A stretch of 64,000 bases of DNA from Effrenium voratum (taxonomy: Eukaryota; Sar; Dinophyceae; Suessiales; Symbiodiniaceae): positions 85,001 through 149,000 of the forward strand of contig CAUJNA010000501.1 of the NCBI GenBank assembly GCA_963377175.1, in the 5' to 3' direction. A model generated the notes under the pieces. It was not told the DNA's origin and did no database searches. It saw nothing but the letters and a program-made list of their open reading frames with translations. The stretch's first letter is position 1. Every line of letters starts with the position of its first letter. The position numbers and the translations under genes were made by a program. This document shows, one piece after another, positions 1 to 10,495 of this stretch.

Positions 1-2234
1 TGGCGAAGCGGGTCCGCGTCAATATCAGTCGTCTCTGTTGCCAGCAGCCGTGGCAATAGTGGGGAGTGCCTCTTGATCGAACGGACGTACCCTTGGGGTG
101 GCATAGTGAGACATGGCAGTTTGTTCGAGTCAATGCCATTGTTGTGGTGGATTTGATTGCAAACCAAATGAAAATTACATTTGGAGACGCACCCAAATGG
201 ATTACTCTCTCTGAATGTATAATTTACTGTTGATTCAAATCCCCACGTCTGCGGAAGCTCCTTTCAGGGCAATTCCCTTGGACACTCATTGAAAGCGGTA
301 AACTTTCGCGACCATGCCAGCTGGCTCATTCCGAGGTTTCGTGGTGGACTCAACCCAAGGTGTTGTAAGTCAATGGGGCGGGCACCACCGCATACCCTGC
401 CCCAATTGACCAGCCAGTGGTTCATTGTGTCAGTCGCTCACTTGAGTTGGTCGCCCTCTTGCAAGATGGGTCTTAAAATAGGGGGCCTCCAAAATAATGG
501 GTTTCGCCAAACTAGGGTCAGAACCAGGCACGCCCAGATCCACAAATGGTGTGCTGTGAACCGACTTCTGCGTGGTCTTCTTTCGCCAGGAACTCTTTGT
601 GCCGCTAAAAAGAATATCCTGGTGCTTGTGGATGGCACCAATCTCATGAGACTTGGCTTAGCGGTTCCCAGCCGTGGGACTTTGACATGTTCTCCTTTCT
701 TGAGGGCATCCCAAGATGTTTGTTTCCCTTTTCGCTTAAAACCACAAGGGTATCAACTCAAAGAGAAAAGATAGTTCACCTTTTAAGGGATCAACGGACC
801 ACTTTCGGTTGCTATGAAGAACTCATGCGGGCACACCGCCAGTTGCACCAGTTGGGATGTGAAGCCTTACTGGAGTTTCTGAAAATAGGGGCAAAATAGG
901 GGTCCTCCCGGAAAAGGATGTTCGCGCTGGTTGAAAGATCACCACTGTGTCAAGGAACCTGGGGCTTAGGCTTCTCTGGGCTAGTTGTTCACTCCCTGCA
1001 AACCATCAAATATGTTGCTACATGGTTGCTACCTAATTGAAGATCGCGGACACTTCATTGTTTAAGCAGCTGTTGCTTCAAAAACTCTGTTTGGATCCTT
1101 TGGATTCATGTGTGCCCGGGGCAATGGTTGTCTAAACACCTGGCATGATCCAAATCAGTTTCAAGTTGAAAAGGGGAAACGGCGACACCGGCTGAGCTGT
1201 TGGCTTTCAGGGCGCGACAGGATCCATCGGCATTTTCCGGTTGCCTCAACCGTTTTCCGGGGTAGTCTGTCGGAATGTGCCCAAACGATCCAAAGCTTCC
1301 GTATGCGGGACTGGAAGGCCGGAAAGCTCCAAAGACCCCAGCAAGGGTTGCAAAACGTCGATTCTGTGGAAGCCGAAGGACCCATTTACACAAAGGGCTT
1401 GGATCAACCGTTAAAGGCACAACCATGTTACCCCCAAGCATCCTGGAAATGGACAGATGGGGTCCTAAAAGGGTTATCAGCACGCGAAACTCACTGTCCT
1501 TTGGGTCTCCCAGCACGGGTATAAAGCTGTACAAAGGCCTTTCTGAATTGCTACAATCGTCAAACCAGGAATCGAATCGCCCACTACACCGCATTTTCTT
1601 GATTCCCAGACTAATCAACCCAGCTTGCTCAAATACGGGGGGCCTTCCCCTAAAGTAACGAACCCCCACTACCAGGGACACTCCCACATCAAAAAATACA
1701 CCTGTATTAATTCACATTTGACTTTCATGAAAATCCCAACCATGCTTTGGAACAACCCAAAGCACCCCTGAAACGACCGGGCTTGCTGCAATGGAACCCT
1801 TCCTCTCCCTTCGCATCTCTCGCCTGGGGTCCCCCAGGCGCAGAGTGGCCTGGTTCTGGGCATCCACCCAAGACCGCACTGCCGGGGAGTCCAACCTGAG
1901 ACTCGCCGCATGGCTCGGCCGAAAGTTGGACGGTTAGCGGTTGCAGAGGGGGAAAGGGAAGGTGGGGCGTGTCTCCAAAGAATGCTCGACCAGAATTGGT
2001 CCCTCTATTTCAACACTCATTGCTACGGTTGCAAAAAACAACAATATCTGTGATACAGAATGCCCATGCCCATGACTACTTTATCACTTCCCTCAGGCTG
2101 TTTGAAAGAACTGCGGTAGGTCAGGGTATCAGGAACGCAGCTGGCTCGATCGGAACAAAGGTAGCAAAGGGGAACCCTGAAAAAGGCGAACCAAGGGAAA
2201 CCTCTAAGAGCCAGCTAAAAACACCACATGGACA

Positions 2235-2254
2235 TATTCCGCCTAGGCGGAATA
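2235..2254. repeat. 20-bp perfect palindrome
   Basis: TATTCCGCCTAGGCGGAATA reads the same on both strands, with no spacer. Nothing next to it suggests an operator or a terminator, so it is recorded only as sequence structure. Confidence 0.8.
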
Positions 2255-2882
2255 AGGGACGTATATTGAGGAATGTACCCTGTAGACATGGATAACTACT
2301 AATTTTGGGGCATGTCCATTTGGGGTATGCAAGTTGGTCCTTAGAGAACCAATCGAAGCTGTTCCACTCAAACGCGTACAAATATCTCGGACCAAGGTCA
2401 GGAATCGAGGCCGAAAGGATTGCTCTGCTCGGCTGAAGGTGAGAAAATCCAATCTATGCTGATCCTGTATCTAAGTGGAAGAAGGGGAAGTTTGAAGTCG
2501 TCAAGTTCAGGAAGCCTCTGACATGGGCCCCCATCCTTTGGCATTTGGGGTGTGCGCACTGTCTCAGCTTTACAGCTCTGTTTGGGAGCCGTCTCTGTCC
2601 AAACAATCCTCTGATCTCGGATTATTTAGTGGCTTTTGACAAACGCGGGCGGCCACCTCCCTTGTTGGATGGTTGAAATGGAGGAACCAAACGGAAAAAA
2701 AAGAAGAAAAAGCACGTAATTGGAAGGGGCTGCGACTTGTTGGGACTTATCCTTCCTCATATGTTTCGGTCGGAACTCTAGTGAGTCACATCCTTCCAAG
2801 TGAACGTACTGGAACTGTTGACTGCCCCTCAGTAGCGGCCTATACCTGTGCCATTTCAGCGCAACAAGCTTCCCCGCACTAG

Positions 2883-2899
2883 GATCCGGCAAAGCCGGA
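2883..2899. repeat. Short GC-rich hairpin
   Basis: ATCCGGC-AAA-GCCGGAT forms a 7-bp stem with a 3-base loop. No gene end lies beside it, so no terminator role is claimed. Confidence 0.6.
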
Positions 2900-4111
2900 T
2901 TAAAACGTCCCAGGTTCTGGCATTGGATTCATGATGCGTTCCCCACATTGAGGGAACCCCTCATGAGTTGATGTTCGAACACTCCCGGCATCTTGCCACA
3001 TGCAACAAAGGGCATAAACAAATAGCAACGCTATTTGAGCAGCTTCCTTCTGCTGGCAAGCCTGATGTTCAAAATGGATCCCAAAGGGTGTTTCTCAAAA
3101 TAGGGGTTCCCTTTTCAAGCAGACTGACCACCAGAAGGCGTCCGAAACTAATTTTGAGAGAAAGACCCATAAAAAATATTGTTGAGGGGGGTGGGCCACA
3201 AAATGGGGACCTCTCTTGGTGTCATTGAAGCCGACAACCGAAATGGCAACCTATGGTTTGCGAACAAAATGGTCCAAGCAAAATTGGTGTAACTCTCCTT
3301 TAAAGCAGCTCGAGAAGGGTGCCCTCGAACAAGACAAATGAGACCGGTATGAATCGAAAACTGGGGGACCCTGTGGTGGACATGATTTGCATGGAAATGT
3401 ATGTCCGACAACCATTTAGGAGGGTAGTCCCCGTTAAGACTCCTAGCAGGAAAGCTTGCCACCTGCATCTCAGCAGCTCTTCCAACCAGGACAGCGGATC
3501 ATCCGGGTCAGAGGCCTTCTCTTCGGTCGCAACCTCGCGGCTGAGGGAAACACCCTCGAAATGCTGGGAACGGCAAGGCGACTTAGCATATGGCAACATG
3601 GCAACATGGCCTTGTGGGCTGCTTGGAACAACGGGACCTGCCCAGCACTAAGAAGTCTGGGGTGAAACTAGGATTGGCCCCAGCTTGATTGTCAACTGAC
3701 AAGGGCCTCAGGATTTCTGGTCTAAAATCCCAGGATTTGGAGCTTGCCCCCCATGTCCCGAGCCCCAAATGGACCATGGATTGCTGGATTGCTGGATGCG
3801 TTGCCGATTTGCCTGCTGCCAAGTCTCAGAAACCCCCGCGCGCGGCGCCCGACGACGATGATCACGTCTAAGGTGTGGCCCCAGGCCAAAAGCCTCGGGA
3901 AACGTCTCCGAAGGGACCCCACTTTGATGTGGTCTCAAAATAGAGGAACCCCGAGGAAAGGTGGGGTTTCCTTTTGGTTTCCTTTGAAATCAACCCCCAG
4001 AATGCTCACAAAAAACTTGAGACAAAGCCCTGTTGGTTGGCACAAAGCCATGCCCAGATTTCTGTTGGACAAAAATCAAACAAACTCCCAGATTTCCCCG
4101 AAGTATCACCA

Positions 4112-4265
4112 GACTCTTCAAAGCACCACATTGGTGCTACTGGTACCTTAATCGCGAAACGGTGCATCCTTTACGCCGCATAAGGATTAGTGCCAAAATG
4201 GGAGGATTGCCCAGCTCCACTGGGCAGCTCCCCTCAGCAGCTGATGGGAGTAGAATTGATGCCAC
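4112..4265 (-). repeat. B trailer repeat of unit Y, copy 1
   Basis: About 154 bp shared with the 3' ends of both X units (6992-7127 and 22216-22367). Similarity begins at GACTCTTCAAAGC and stops at about 4265, after the bases encoding GAATTGATGCCA. It contains a hairpin, GCCCAG (4209-4214) with CTGGGC (4220-4225). It is the likely 3' untranslated or terminal region of the retroelement units. The preceding CCA is shared by the B-A junction and by the outer flank, so the exact boundary is uncertain by 2-3 bases. Confidence 0.8.
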
Positions 4266-4315
4266 TCCCACAGCGAGGGAGGAATCCTCCCACCTCACCG
4301 GATGCCCTCCCGGCA

Positions 4316-5413
4316 TCATGGGTGAGGAAGGAAAGTAGCGAAGATCAGCTTGATCAATTCGCTTTCGACTGAGGGGAAGACCCGGTTCTCAGTCGGAAAT
4401 TGCGGGTCCGGATGAGTAAGTTCATCCGCCCATGTGTTAAAGTCGCGCTTCACATGCGACGGTCCTAACATGACCTGGTGGTCATGCAGTGTTAACACAA
4501 TTTCCATGAGGATGGCCGCATTGGGCATCCTGCGAGTGGAATCGTTAAGCAGGGAGAAAACGTTTCCCTGGTTATCACTAGCAACCAGAATCCTAGTGTG
4601 AGAAGCCGAGCCGGCTGCACAAAGCAGAACAGCCCTCACCAAAAGGAGGAGGCCGAAGAGCTCCAAGGCCGCTATCGCCCGCTGCGGGTCCCCAGTAGTG
4701 AAGGCCCACGGCTCGCCCTCCGGTGTGATTCTGTGTTGGAACCACTTCACTCGGGACTTGTCGGGGTTGGGCACGTCCGAGCACCAACCACCAACCCATG
4801 CATGGTCCGCCTGTTTGCCAGCTCCCGCATCAGATGCCCCCGTCCATGGAAGTGTGGGAAATGGAGATGCCAGTGGGAACCTCTGGTTGAAGAGCTTCCC
4901 CAGAAGGATGGCCAGAGCACGAACCAGCTTCGGTGGCCTGCCCGAAGTGGTGCAGGCCTTCTTCCAGCTCCAAAAGGGCTGGAGGAAAGGTTTCGTCAAT
5001 GGACACGCCGAAGTAGCCCATTGAATCCGGCCCAGGGCTTGTTCCACCTCCTTGCTGGTAAAGATGTCCCCCTGGGCCAGCCGTTTGAGAGTGGCCAGGA
5101 TTATGACGTGCTTGACTGGAGCCAGCAGCACACAGGGCGTGATTGGGTCCACCACGAATCCCAACCAGGTCTTGACCGGGGAGAGCGCCGTCTTCTTCCA
5201 AGAAAGCGGGACTCCCAGCGCCAGAAGAGTGGCCAGGATGGCTGTGGCGTCCCAGTCCGCCCTGCTGCATCTGAGGACCCAGCAGTAGTCGTCCACAAAG
5301 ACTAAGTGCCAGTCCACCTGAGGGAAGATGTAGTACAAGAGTCTGAGCCGCGAGGGCGTTGTGCACGCTGGTTCTGCCGTCCCCATCCTTGTTCCGCCGA
5401 GGATGGCCGCCAC
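4316..5413 (-). pseudogene. Truncated reverse transcriptase-RNase H (DIRS-like)
   Basis: An uninterrupted 365-residue frame. Residues 37-44 hold the RT catalytic box C as LVFVDDYC. The RNase H domain follows from about residue 188, with acidic residues visible at D195 (ASDAG), E251 (ALELFG), D280 (ASDNQGN) and D330 (WADEL). This ASD/ELF/SDN/ADEL pattern is typical of RNase H in DIRS-type and related elements. The fingers and the first palm motifs (A and B) are absent: only about 36 residues precede FVDD, whereas a complete RT would have roughly 150-250 more. The frame runs into a region rich in stops that holds two hairpin words (5436 and 5516), so the N-terminal half was deleted. It cannot be an active polymerase as it stands. 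It lies downstream of the Gag-like gene on the same strand. Confidence 0.8.
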
Positions 5414-5435
5414 CTGGCCTGTCCCCCCCCTGTGT

Positions 5436-5534
5436 CAGGGCCCTCGGCACCTGCAGGAGGGGGCTTCTGTGCCTCCTTGGGGCGTTTGCGCCCCTTCTCG
5501 CCCCCCCGGGCCTTATCAGGGCCCTCGGCACCTG
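5436..5534 (-). repeat. Two 19-bp hairpin words at the RT deletion site
   Basis: Copies at 5436-5454 and 5516-5534, both exact matches to CAGGTGCCGAGGGCCCTGA on the minus strand. They lie between the Gag stop and the remaining RT, where the RT N-terminal half is missing. Confidence 0.85.
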
Positions 5535-5568
5535 AGGCCTCCCGGGGGGTAGGGGTCAGCGCCCCTAG

Positions 5569-6860
5569 TCAACCCGGGCAGTCCTGCGGGAGGTGGTCCC
5601 CCAGGCAGATGCGGCCCATTGCCAGGATGTGGTTGCACTTGTGGGTGCGGCCGCAGTTGCCCGGGCAGCGCCCGCGCATCCAGTTGTTACAGAACTGGTT
5701 CCCTTTCGGGTCGGTGGCTGCCTGCTTGTTACCGCCCCGGGACGCCTGATTGTTCGGGTGGGGGGTCTTACCCTTCCCTTTGTTCCCAGGCTTGCCCTTG
5801 GGACTTCCCCTTGCCCTTGGACTTGTTCTTGCCATTCTGAGGTGGTGCGTAGTCCATGGATGTCCTGGTTGATGGGCGGCCCCTGGAAAAGGTCTTGATC
5901 TTCTCATAGACCTCACGTGTCCAGAACAATGTGTCCTGCCTGACCGACAGCATGGCCGCCTTGAGGGTGTTGCCCTCATGCATCTTCTCGTGAATCTTTC
6001 GCCATGCGTTGCGTTCGGCAATTGCCAGGACGTGCCTCTGGCGGGGGAAAACGGCCCCCGATGTCCTCACCATAGAACCACTCGTACCAGCTCTCCAAGT
6101 CCTCCCGGGTGATGTCGAACTGGCCGAACTGCGGGAACGAGAGGACGCACATGAGGAGGGTGTTGCGGAACACCGCGTGCATCCTCTCGAGCTGGTGGCG
6201 AGTTTTGGGCTCGCCCCGCTCTTCCACCTCATCCTCCCAGTCCCAGCCATCAACCGTGCTCTTCTTAGTGGTCTTCCATGGCCGTTCTCCTGGCTCCGGG
6301 AGTGCGCTTACCAGGTATTTCATGGGGATGACACCGATCTCGCCTCCTGCGCAGAGCTTGAACTGGCGCTTCACCAGCTGGTCGCTTCCTTGAAGGGCCA
6401 GCTTGGGTTTGGTGAGCTTGGTCTTCTCCTCCCAAACCCTCTCCAGCTGTCCCCGTTCGCACGAGACCGTGAGATTCGGGGCGGTGTCCCCGGGCGTGTG
6501 TGGCCCGGGTCCCGCTGTTGCATGCGCCCCAACTCCCATGGATCGGTGAGCCGCGTGAACCACCTGGAACATGCGGGCCGCGATCAGCCGGGAGGTCACA
6601 TCCGTGTAGTGGTGGTTGTTGGGGGCGAAGCCCAACTCCCCCGGCGCCGTCTCCCTTGCACGGTCGGGCGAGTCCCACCGGGTCGCGAGGTCCTCCATCG
6701 AGACAAAGCCCTCATCCGACAGTGTCGCTTGGATGAACCACGGGATGCGCTTGAGGACCATGAGGTTCCTGGCGGTCTTGTGGAGCTTAGCCACTGCGTC
6801 CGTGTACACTCCAGGAACTTCCTGTGGTGGTGCCACCAACTCATCTGGTGTCACCGCCAT
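5569..6860 (-). pseudogene. Gag-like protein with C-terminal CCCH zinc fingers, two frameshifts
   Basis: The ATG at 6858-6860 lies 15 bp after the A leader, and the first frame runs 294 residues (MAVTPDELVAPPQ...). The reading then has to shift near 6045 into a second frame (ERNAWRKIHEKMHEG...) and again near 5800 into a third. The third is Lys/Gly/Asn-rich and ends with a Cys/His cluster: FCNNWMRGRCPGNCGRTHKC, then CNH..C..H..C, then CPG and a stop. The cluster looks like two CCCH fingers and would bind nucleic acid, as in Gag proteins of protist retroelements. The start is supported by the second copy at 22084, which has the same leader and first ~100 residues. The frameshifts make it a pseudogene. 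Naming it Gag rests on position before RT and on the zinc fingers, not on a family match I could check. Confidence 0.7.
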
Positions 6861-6875
6861 GGTGTGGGTGGGCGG

Positions 6876-6991
6876 GATTTCAAATCACAAGACAAAAGAT
6901 CAAAAGATCCACTTGAGCCAAAATGGTGGCCCAAGTGGATACTTATTAAGAGTCAAGACAAGCGACCACCTACGGTTAACGCTTTAGCCCA
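6876..6991 (-). promoter_or_regulatory. A leader of unit Y, copy 1 (spliced-leader-like word)
   Basis: A 116-bp block present four times in the window, each time just before the first ATG of an X or Y unit. At 6909-6938 it forms an inverted repeat, CCACTTGGGCCA with TGGCTCAAGTGG, giving a 12-bp stem with one G-U pair. Inside it, 6912-6926 reads CCATTTTGGCTCAAG on the minus strand, equal to the last 15 bases of the dinoflagellate spliced leader as I recall it. The conserved position suggests a 5' untranslated and promoter region. No TATA-like box was identified. Confidence 0.75.
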
Positions 6992-7127
6992 GACTCTTCA
7001 AAGCACCACATTGGTGCTACTGGTACCTTAATCGCGAAACGGTGCATCCTTTACGCCGCATAAGGATTAGTGCCAAAATGGGAGGATTGCCCAGCTCCAC
7101 TGCTGATGGGAGTAGAATTGATGCCAT
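6992..7127 (-). repeat. B trailer repeat of unit X, copy 1
   Basis: Matches the B blocks at 4112 and 22216 but lacks 18 bases of the central hairpin, removing its downstream arm. It abuts the A leader of unit Y at 6991/6992 with no intervening sequence. Confidence 0.8.
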
Positions 7128-7227
7128 CCCCAACGGACGGATCGCATCAGCTGCCAATACCAACGGACGAGCTGGTCGTTGGGGAGGTCCTCCCTCCACG
7201 TATGCCGTGTGGTCCCGCTGTCGCATT

Positions 7228-7564
7228 TCAGGGCCCTCGGCACCTGTGCGTCCAGCGGTCCGGCTGCGGTCCACCTGGTGCGGACCCCGTCAATCCGCCG
7301 CCTGGGATGCCTGGGGACATCTCAGGGCCCTCGGCACCTGTGTCCCCCGGGGCACTGGCCCCCTGGGATAGGGGTGAGAACATCTCAGGGCCCTCGGCAC
7401 CTGTGTCTCCCCCCTCCAGGCCTGCGCTCCCCGCTGGCCGCGGGGCTGGGCCCCTGGGGGGGGTGCCGGGGAGGGCGTATCAGGGCCCTCAGCACCTGCG
7501 CCCTCTCCCCCTGCCTCCTTGCCTTGAGGCATGGGGGGAAGCGTGTCAGGGCCCTCGGCACCTG
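7228..7564 (-). repeat. Array of five 19-bp hairpin words downstream of the recombinase gene
   Basis: Copies at 7228, 7322, 7385, 7480 and 7546, with start-to-start spacings of 94, 63, 95 and 66 bp. All fit a stem CAGG-(U)-GCC / GGC-CCUG with a three-base loop. The copy at 7480 has a C-to-U change that becomes a G-U pair. The array lies between the recombinase stop (7578) and the B trailer, so it would be in the 3' untranslated region. Confidence 0.85.
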
Positions 7565-7577
7565 CGCTATCCACCCC

Positions 7578-9690
7578 TCACTCAATTTCCGGGAGGACGA
7601 CCGCCTCCTTGTCCGACTGAGTGTCCACGCTCTCGTCGGTGTCCGAGGAGAGGGAGATGGAGGCCTCGGAGTCCTGTGCTGCGTAGGGCTCCACGGCCAT
7701 CCACGTGCTCGGGAAGGTGAAATGCCGGAAACATCTGGTGCATCCCAGGTACACCTCCGGCTCAGCATGGAAGTCCTGCTCCGCCAGCTCCAAAATCTTG
7801 AGCGGTCCCGGCCTCCAGCCGCAGGCCGTGGTGGCTACCACCGTCAGTGGACCCCGAGGCGGGGGCACCTCATCCGCAGCCATCTTGGTGATGGCCGGCT
7901 TGTTGGCGGGCATCACATCCCAGCTGGCATTCGAGGGCGGTGTGTCCGGGACTTCCTTGAACAAGGCCTTCGGTGAGGCCGGGCACTCCACCTTGTCCTC
8001 CCAGTCCTCATGTCCGAGGTCGACTCGGACCGCCCTTCCTGCCTCGAGTTGCATGGACGGGAGCTTCTGGGGGACCTGGTCCCAGATGGAGCACACCACG
8101 TGTCGCTTCTCCCGGGTGTAGACATCCGCCGTGGACTCCTTGAACCAGTTTCCCAGGTACTGGCGCTGGTCCCTCGGTATGTGCGCCTGGAATGCCAAAT
8201 CCGGCATGAAAACCCGGAAGGAGTACCATGAGAGTTCAGCCACGTCCTTGACTGGCGCGCCCTGCTTCCCCAAGGCGTCTTTGAGCCACCTCAGGGACCT
8301 GTCTGGGGTTCCTGGGCGGGGGATGAAGCCCGTCCTGTCCTTGTTGATCGTGGGGATCAGGTAGTCCATCTCGCGGAACTCCTCCGAGGCCCTGAATCTC
8401 TTCCACCACCGCTCCAGGGGGATCCACCATCTGGCCCCCGAGAAGGAGAACAATGGGGCGATGAGCGGGACCGGGTTCCGTTTGATGGCCACTGCCGACG
8501 TGGTCTTCGTTTGCCAGGCCAGCAGCTCCAGGGTGTTGCTCGTGGACTTGACCGTCTGCGGCGAGGTGTGCTGCACGTCGTTGAAGCGCGCACTGCAGGC
8601 CAGGTTGAACCTGGCCATCGCCATGATGTACCTGTCCACTGCTTTGGTCAGCTCTGGGACCCGGTTCTCCGGCGGGGCCCCTTCTGCCCCTTGTTCCAGG
8701 GCCCAAACAATTGCCCGGGTCGGAACCACCGCCTTGCGCTGTGGCTTGACCTGGGTGTCCACCAGCGTCTCCTGGATGGCTTTCCGCTTCTCCAGGAGTT
8801 GTTTGTGTTCGTCAACGTTGAGCATGCCGAGTTTAATGGAGAGCCACTTTAAAGTGCCCCACCACTTCTGGAGCTTCGCCGGGGTGACCTCCAACGTCCA
8901 ACGTGACCGCCTGGTTCATGAGGCGCCGGACGTCGCCGGCCGTCCAGTTCTGGAAGCCGATCTTGCGCATGCCCTCATAGGCCAAGCAGTGTGCCCGGAT
9001 GGTACGGAACCGGGCATCACCAAAGAGGTGGCCAAACTCCTCCAGCTCCCTGGCCCCCATCACCTGGTGCATGTAGGGGATCTGGTGCCGGAAGGGGATG
9101 AAGAATCCCAGGAGGCGTTCCAACCACCTGGCCCTCAAGTGTTGTTCCAACGCTCTCTGAGATGTCGGCAATTGGGTTTTGATCTTCCCTGGTTTCCAAT
9201 GCCGCCACTTGTTGGCCACTGCCAGGACATCCGGGGCCTCAATCGATCCGGAAAGGATCCACTCTTCGCGGTCCCGGATGGCCTGTTCCATTTCCAGTGG
9301 AGAATAGGTGTGCGATTGCCTGGCGCCTACGAAACAGAAGTTGTTGCAGGGTCTTAGTAGCGAGCTCCAAATCCGCCTCCTCCAGCGGTTGTGGTTGGGA
9401 GCCGAGCATCCTCGCGAGGATCAAGTTGTAGGTGTCCGAGGCCACCAGGACGTGGTTGCCGTCAGGTGCCAGCCCCACGATCCGTGTCCACGGCCGCGGG
9501 TCAAAGACCACCGCATCCGGGTTGGCGACCTTGTCCTTTTTGACCCATTCCAGGCAGCACGCCACGAGGATTCCCCGTCCGACTGCACTGGTGCAAATCC
9601 AAGGTCATGCAAAATCAACTGGAGCGCGGTTGGCGCCCCTAGGAAGGTCGTCCCAAACGGGGAAGGGAGGCGGGGCCTCCACATCATCAT
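7578..9690 (-). pseudogene. Tyrosine recombinase of unit X, copy 1 (N-terminal frameshifts, catalytic domain open)
   Basis: The last 438 codons (8894-7578) are open and hold the catalytic domain. Residues in that frame: R103 in CSARFNDVQH fits the first catalytic arginine, YSFR at 224-227 fits the H-x-x-R box with His replaced by Tyr, LGNW at 247-250 fits the LGH/W box, and Y259 in DVYTREK fits the nucleophile. The N-terminal part, starting at MMMWRPRLPSPF (9690), is in other frames because of a 7-base duplication near 8895 and further indels near 9340 and 9570. Copy 2 is open through that stretch. A C-terminal Cys pair (CTRC) and an acidic Ser-rich tail ending LPEIE follow. In DIRS-type elements this enzyme integrates a circular cDNA. 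Substrate and activity here are inferred. Confidence 0.7.
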
Positions 9691-9939
9691 GATCCACTCG
9701 AGCCGGGGGCCTAGTCCCTAGGTGCAAGCCCCAACCAAACAACAGGGGCCCCCCAAAACCCCGGAAAGTCAACCCCGAAACGGAGGAAACGGGGGAAAAA
9801 GGGGGACCCAGGGAGCCGCCCCGAAAAGGGAAAACCAAACAAGAGAGGGGAACCAAGGCGCACCCCGGATCAGCCCAAGCCGCGCCAATTTTCCTCGCTG
9901 GTGCAAGTCTGGGCCTGCGCTGTTCCCTGGGGGGGGATA

Positions 9940-9958
9940 TCAGCGCCTTCGGCAGCTT
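9940..9958 (-). repeat. Hairpin word variant
   Basis: Minus-strand reading AAGCTGCCGAAGGCGCTGA. The fourth stem pair is C-G instead of the usual G-C, and the outermost pair is lost. The same site in copy 2 (25256) keeps all seven pairs. Confidence 0.65.
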
Positions 9959-10476
9959 TCCCCCTGCTGGGTGCGCTGCGCATCCGTTCCGGATGGCCGC
10001 GGTCCTGGATGGTGTGCCGGAAGATGGCGTTGTCCCGCATCATCACGCGGCCCCCTTCGCGATGTCATCGATGCGCTTGAGCGCAGCAGCCTCCGGATTC
10101 CGCAGAATCAGCTCCCAGATGGCATTGGAGACGTGGTCTGTCTGGGCGGTCTGGCTGAATCTGAACCTGGGCACCTTCTGGTCCACGATGGAGACGTCCC
10201 GCAACGGGGCCGAGGGCTCCACCCGGCGGTAGTACTCCAGCCGCTCCTTCACCCAGCGGTTGTAGAGGCGTCTCCCCTTTTGTCTTCGGGATGAGTTCCC
10301 ACGGGGTGACGGAGCTCAGGACCAGGCCACACTCCATGTGCGCCCAGAAGACATGCTTCATCTCCACCGGATAGTTCTTCTTCCGGTAGTCCTTACCCAC
10401 CACGCCGAGGACGTTGTCCGCCGTGATGGGGGGGTAAACGATCCCCTCATCGCCCTCGCCTCCCCTGGGGCGGATG

Positions 10477-10495
10477 TCAGGGCCATCGGCACCTG
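10477..10495 (-). repeat. Hairpin word inside ORF1
   Basis: Loop variant CAGGTGCCGATGGCCCTGA with all seven stem pairs kept. Read in frame it gives GADGPD. Confidence 0.8.

Larger units (their letters stand above)
1..4111. other. Non-coding flank left of the YR composite
   Basis: No convincing gene is visible in these 4.1 kb. Open frames are short, overlap on both strands and show no recognisable domain. The stretch carries a 20-bp perfect palindrome (2235-2254), a small hairpin (2883-2899) and members of a dispersed family that starts near TCTCAAAATAGGGG (around 3091 and 3929). A short GC-rich island at about 3836-3922 could be an exon, but neither strand gives a clear reading. Confidence 0.5.
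4112..6991 (-). mobile_element. YR retroelement unit Y, copy 1 (Gag + truncated RT-RNase H)
   Basis: This 2.9-kb unit is read on the minus strand from the A leader (6876-6991) to the B trailer (4112 to about 4265). It encodes a Gag-like CCCH zinc-finger protein and then the C-terminal part of a reverse transcriptase fused to RNase H. A and B are the same sequences that bound the neighbouring X unit, and the Y leader abuts the X trailer with no spacer at 6991/6992. The RT family resembles DIRS-type elements, which normally carry Gag, RT-RNase H and a tyrosine recombinase in one unit. Here the recombinase sits in the adjacent X unit. No target-site duplication is evident, as expected for recombinase-mediated insertion. 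The unit is defective: Gag has two frameshifts and the RT lacks its N-terminal half. Confidence 0.75.

Noticed and set aside
4137..4338. Short frames over the B trailer
   Set aside because: The block is a shared untranslated repeat, and frames differ among its copies because of indels.
6009..7031. Plus-strand open frame of 340 codons
   Set aside because: Antisense to the Gag-like gene and the A leader, with no motif of its own.
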